Source of the DNA: Thermoleophilia bacterium
Lineage (GTDB): Bacteria > Actinomycetota > Thermoleophilia > Gaiellales > SKUG01
Assembly (NCBI GenBank): GCA_025964555.1
Contig: JAOPYQ010000006.1
Location: forward strand, 96,519-160,518
DNA: 64,000 nucleotides
Reading direction: 5' to 3'
Of this stretch, positions 61,861-64,000 are shown piece after piece. A program made the position numbers and the translations under genes. Positions within the stretch are counted from its first letter, which is position 1. The number at the start of each line of letters is the position of its first letter. A model generated the notes under the pieces. The model made no database searches and was not told the origin of the DNA. It saw nothing but the letters and a program-made list of their open reading frames with translations.

Positions 61861-62013
61861 GGGCCACAGTCGTGGGCCCGTCCCGCTAGTGCGTCCGAAT
61901 GACGCAGTAGTGTTTCGCTACTGCCGATCGACGCACCACGCGACGGTCGGGCACATGTCGAGCGACCGGGAACGTGGCCACGCGTAGGGCTGATCCCTGG
62001 GGAGGTCCCAACG

Positions 62014-62688
62014 ATGCGCGAGATGCCGACACGAGGCGGATGGATCGAAGTCGTCTGCGGCTCGATGTTCAGCGGCAAGAGCGAAGAGCTCATGCGCCGC
62101 CTTCGCCGTGCCCAGATCGCCCGCCAGCAGGTGGCCGTCTTCAAGCCGCTGCTCGACAACCGCTACCACGCGACGGACGTCGTCTCGCACGACGGCACCC
62201 GCATCGCGGCGCGCCCGGTCGACACGTCCTCCGAGATCCTTCGCATGGCCGGCGACGCCCAGGTGGTGGGCATCGACGAGGCCCAGTTCTTCGACCAGGG
62301 CATCGTCGACGTCGCCCTGCGCCTCGCGGACGCCGGCAAGCGAGTCGTGGTGGCGACGCTCGACATGGACTTCAAGAACGAGCCGTTCGGACCTGTTCCG
62401 CAGCTGCTTGCGGTGTCGGAGTTCGTCGACAAGCTGCAGGCGATCTGCCAGGTCTGCGCCGGGCCCGCGACGCGAACGCAGCGCCTCATCGGTGGTCGAC
62501 CCGCATCGCCCGACGAACCCGTGATCCGGGTCGGAGCGCAGGAAAGCTACGAGCCGCGCTGCCGTGAGTGCCACGAGCTGCCGGTCTCGACGCCCTCGCT
62601 GAACCTCGCAGAGAGCGCCATCGACGGCGCGCTCACCGCGCAGGTCGTCGACCTCGGTCGTGTGCGCGAGACGCTCGCTTCGCGCTGA
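62014..62688 (+). CDS. tdk: Thymidine kinase
   Basis: Tdk phosphorylates thymidine with ATP in salvage. The P-loop is [20 protein letters not shown] (about 15-34), the DEAQFF motif is present, and the lasso zinc site uses CQVC and the later CREC. The length of 224 residues is normal with a short C-terminal extension. The ATG at 62014 follows GGGGAGG by 8 nt. It sits between rpmE and DUF1385, an order common in this phylum. Confidence 0.95.
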   Translation: MREMPTRGGWIEVVCGSMFSGKSEELMRRLRRAQIARQQVAVFKPLLDNRYHATDVVSHDGTRIAARPVDTSSEILRMAGDAQVVGIDEAQFFDQGIVDVALRLADAGKRVVVATLDMDFKNEPFGPVPQLLAVSEFVDKLQAICQVCAGPATRTQRLIGGRPASPDEPVIRVGAQESYEPRCRECHELPVSTPSLNLAESAIDGALTAQVVDLGRVRETLASR

Positions 62689-62703
62689 CAGGCGAAGGAT
62701 CGC

Positions 62704-62721
62704 GCGCACCTGAAGGTGCGC
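62704..62721 (+). terminator. Hairpin after tdk
   Basis: GCGCACC (62704-62710) pairs with GGTGCGC (62715-62721) across TGAA. It lies just before the DUF1385 gene's -10. Confidence 0.5.
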
Positions 62722-62750
62722 CGCCGCGCGACTTGGGTAGTGTCAGTCCC

Positions 62751-63953
62751 ATGACTTCGTTCGCGCACCAGGCTTCCGACCGTCCGCCGACCCGTCGGCG
62801 CCCGACCTGGGAGCGAGCGGGCTGGATCCTCGCCCGAACGCCCGGCGTGCTGCTCATGGCTCCCAGCGCCGCTGTCGGCGGTCAGGCCGTGATGGACGGC
62901 GTCATGATGCGCGGTCCGCACTCGTGGGCCGTCGCAGTGCGGCGCTACGACGGCTCGATCGCGGTCCAGCACCGCGAGCTGGAATCGTTCGCATCGCGCC
63001 ATCGCTGGGCACGGATCCCGATCATCCGTGGCGTGGTGGCGCTGTTCGAGGCGCTCATCATCGGCATGCGGGCCTTGTTCGTGTCGAGCGAGTACGCGAT
63101 CGAGGGCGTCGAGGCGAAGTACGCCGAGGAAGAGGGCGAGATCGATGCCGCGGCCGAAGTGGCCGAACTCCACGAGGTCGAGCGCGCTGCGAGCATGTCC
63201 AACGCCACGTCGGCGATCGGGGTGCCGGTGCCGCTGCCGCATCACGAGGACCACCCGGAACCGGACCCCGACAAGCTCAGCACCATGGCGATCGTCGTCG
63301 CCATGATCGTCGCCATGGGCTTCTCGATCGGCCTGTTCAAGCTCGTGCCGGTCTCGATCACCACACTGCTGCCGATCGGCCGCGACGGGTGGACCTTCGT
63401 CATCGTCGAGGCGATCATCAAGTTCGCGATCTTCTGCGTGTACCTGCTCATCGTGGGGCTCATGGCCGACATGAAGCGCGTCTTCCAGTACCACTCGGCC
63501 GAACACAAGGCGATCAACGCATGGGAGCGCGGTGTGCCCCTCGAGCCCGAGGCCGTGAATGGCATGAGCCGCATCCACGTTCGCTGCGGCACCGCATTCA
63601 TCGTCTGGCTGTTCCTGGTGGGGCTCGTGGTGTTCCGCATCGCGCAGGTCACGTTCCTCAAGGGCGCCGACACGTGGGAGATCATCCTTGCGCGGCCGCT
63701 GCTGCTCCCGATCATCGCGGGTCTCTCGTTCGAGCTGCTCCGCTTCGCGGGCAAGCACGCCGACAACAGCGCGCTGCGCGTGATCCTTGCGCCAGGCCTG
63801 TGGTTCCAGCGCCTCACGACGCGTGAGTGCACGCCGGAGCAGTGTGAGGTGGCCATCAAGTCCCTCGAAGTCGTCGTCGAGCACGAGCGCTCGCGTCCGG
63901 TCGATGCCGCGCATCCCGACGAGAGCCCCGACGAGTACCAGGTGCTCGCCTAG
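62751..63953 (+). CDS. DUF1385 family membrane protein
   Basis: This 400-residue protein has the DUF1385 signature GGQAVMDGVMMRGPHSWAVA near its start and YHSAEHKAINAWE and HVRCGTAF in the second half. It has about four to five membrane helices. In many bacteria the gene is just before prfA. Nothing after 63953 is visible. The ATG has TAGTGT (62738-62743) 7 nt upstream, suggesting leaderless translation. Its function is unknown. Confidence 0.9.
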   Translation: MTSFAHQASDRPPTRRRPTWERAGWILARTPGVLLMAPSAAVGGQAVMDGVMMRGPHSWAVAVRRYDGSIAVQHRELESFASRHRWARIPIIRGVVALFEALIIGMRALFVSSEYAIEGVEAKYAEEEGEIDAAAEVAELHEVERAASMSNATSAIGVPVPLPHHEDHPEPDPDKLSTMAIVVAMIVAMGFSIGLFKLVPVSITTLLPIGRDGWTFVIVEAIIKFAIFCVYLLIVGLMADMKRVFQYHSAEHKAINAWERGVPLEPEAVNGMSRIHVRCGTAFIVWLFLVGLVVFRIAQVTFLKGADTWEIILARPLLLPIIAGLSFELLRFAGKHADNSALRVILAPGLWFQRLTTRECTPEQCEVAIKSLEVVVEHERSRPVDAAHPDESPDEYQVLA

Positions 63954-64000
63954 CCACGGCTGACGTCCGCGACGTCTCGCGTACGCGCGTTCGCGCGCGC

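Noticed and set aside
61890..61925. Hairpins upstream of tdk considered as a riboswitch
   Set aside because: Two short stems without conserved aptamer bases; more likely structure near the rpmE terminator.
1..64000. CRISPR arrays, insertion sequences, prophage genes, origin of replication
   Set aside because: No regularly spaced repeats, transposases, integrases, phage structural genes or DnaA-box clusters were seen.

Overview
The window is about 64 kb of roughly 68-70 % GC chromosomal DNA, almost fully coding on both strands. Actinobacterial traits include GTG/CTG/TTG starts, -10 hexamers of the form TANNNT immediately before start codons, a GuaB3-type IMP dehydrogenase relative, a system II-like cytochrome c maturation set (CcmE, CcmF, CcdA) and an rpmE-tdk-DUF1385 block. 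The gene content and order, together with an archaeal-type 2-phosphoglycerate kinase and cyclic 2,3-diphosphoglycerate synthetase, suggest a deep-branching actinobacterium, perhaps Thermoleophilia (Solirubrobacterales/Patulibacter-like). That placement is inference. I found no rRNA, tRNA, CRISPR array, insertion sequence or prophage.

Layout. 1-7.4 kb: a partial unknown gene, an Lgt with a long N-terminal extension, then guaB3-guaA-ATP-grasp-methyltransferase on the minus strand. 7.4-10.8 kb: small unknown genes, an LPxTG surface protein, an OmdA/YdeI protein and a YgjP-like metallopeptidase. 10.8-16.2 kb: an 841-residue unknown protein, then ctaA-unknown-bcp-methyltransferase. 16.4-24.2 kb: a Gly/Tyr-rich membrane protein, ccmE-ccmF-zinc ribbon protein-M23 peptidase, a CopC-CopD fusion and a small membrane protein. 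24.2-31.9 kb: a frameshifted delta-60/RTX-like exported protein, hpt, hydrolases and a metallophosphoesterase. 32.0-38.2 kb: cDPG synthetase, a lipoprotein, an ECF sigma/anti-sigma pair, a gluzincin-like metalloprotease and 2-phosphoglycerate kinase. 39-43.7 kb: rho, a 623-residue repeat protein, a MIP18-family protein and a cluster of short intergenic repeats. 43.7-51.3 kb: a phospholipase D-like pair, an MDR dehydrogenase, queG, a homing-endonuclease-repeat protein and a 398-residue membrane protein. 51.5-58.3 kb: threonine genes thrB, thrC and hom, interleaved with a second ECF sigma operon and a DegT-family aminotransferase. 58.4-64 kb: a RodZ/LytR_C-like protein, ccdA, rpmE with a long tail, tdk and DUF1385.

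Two promoter classes stand out. Conserved enzymes and regulators often have TANNNT ending 6-8 nt before the start codon, which predicts leaderless mRNAs (16 cases). A set of lineage-specific genes (extended lgt, the 841- and 623-residue proteins, the phospholipase D pair, a 173-residue and a 398-residue membrane protein) instead has ECF-type sites, [TC]GAA(A)C-N17/18-CGA[TC], 20-130 nt upstream of Shine-Dalgarno-led starts. This looks like one envelope- or lipid-related regulon and is the best candidate here for an undescribed system. The first ECF sigma locus carries a different, twin divergent promoter pair that it shares with an acidic lipoprotein.
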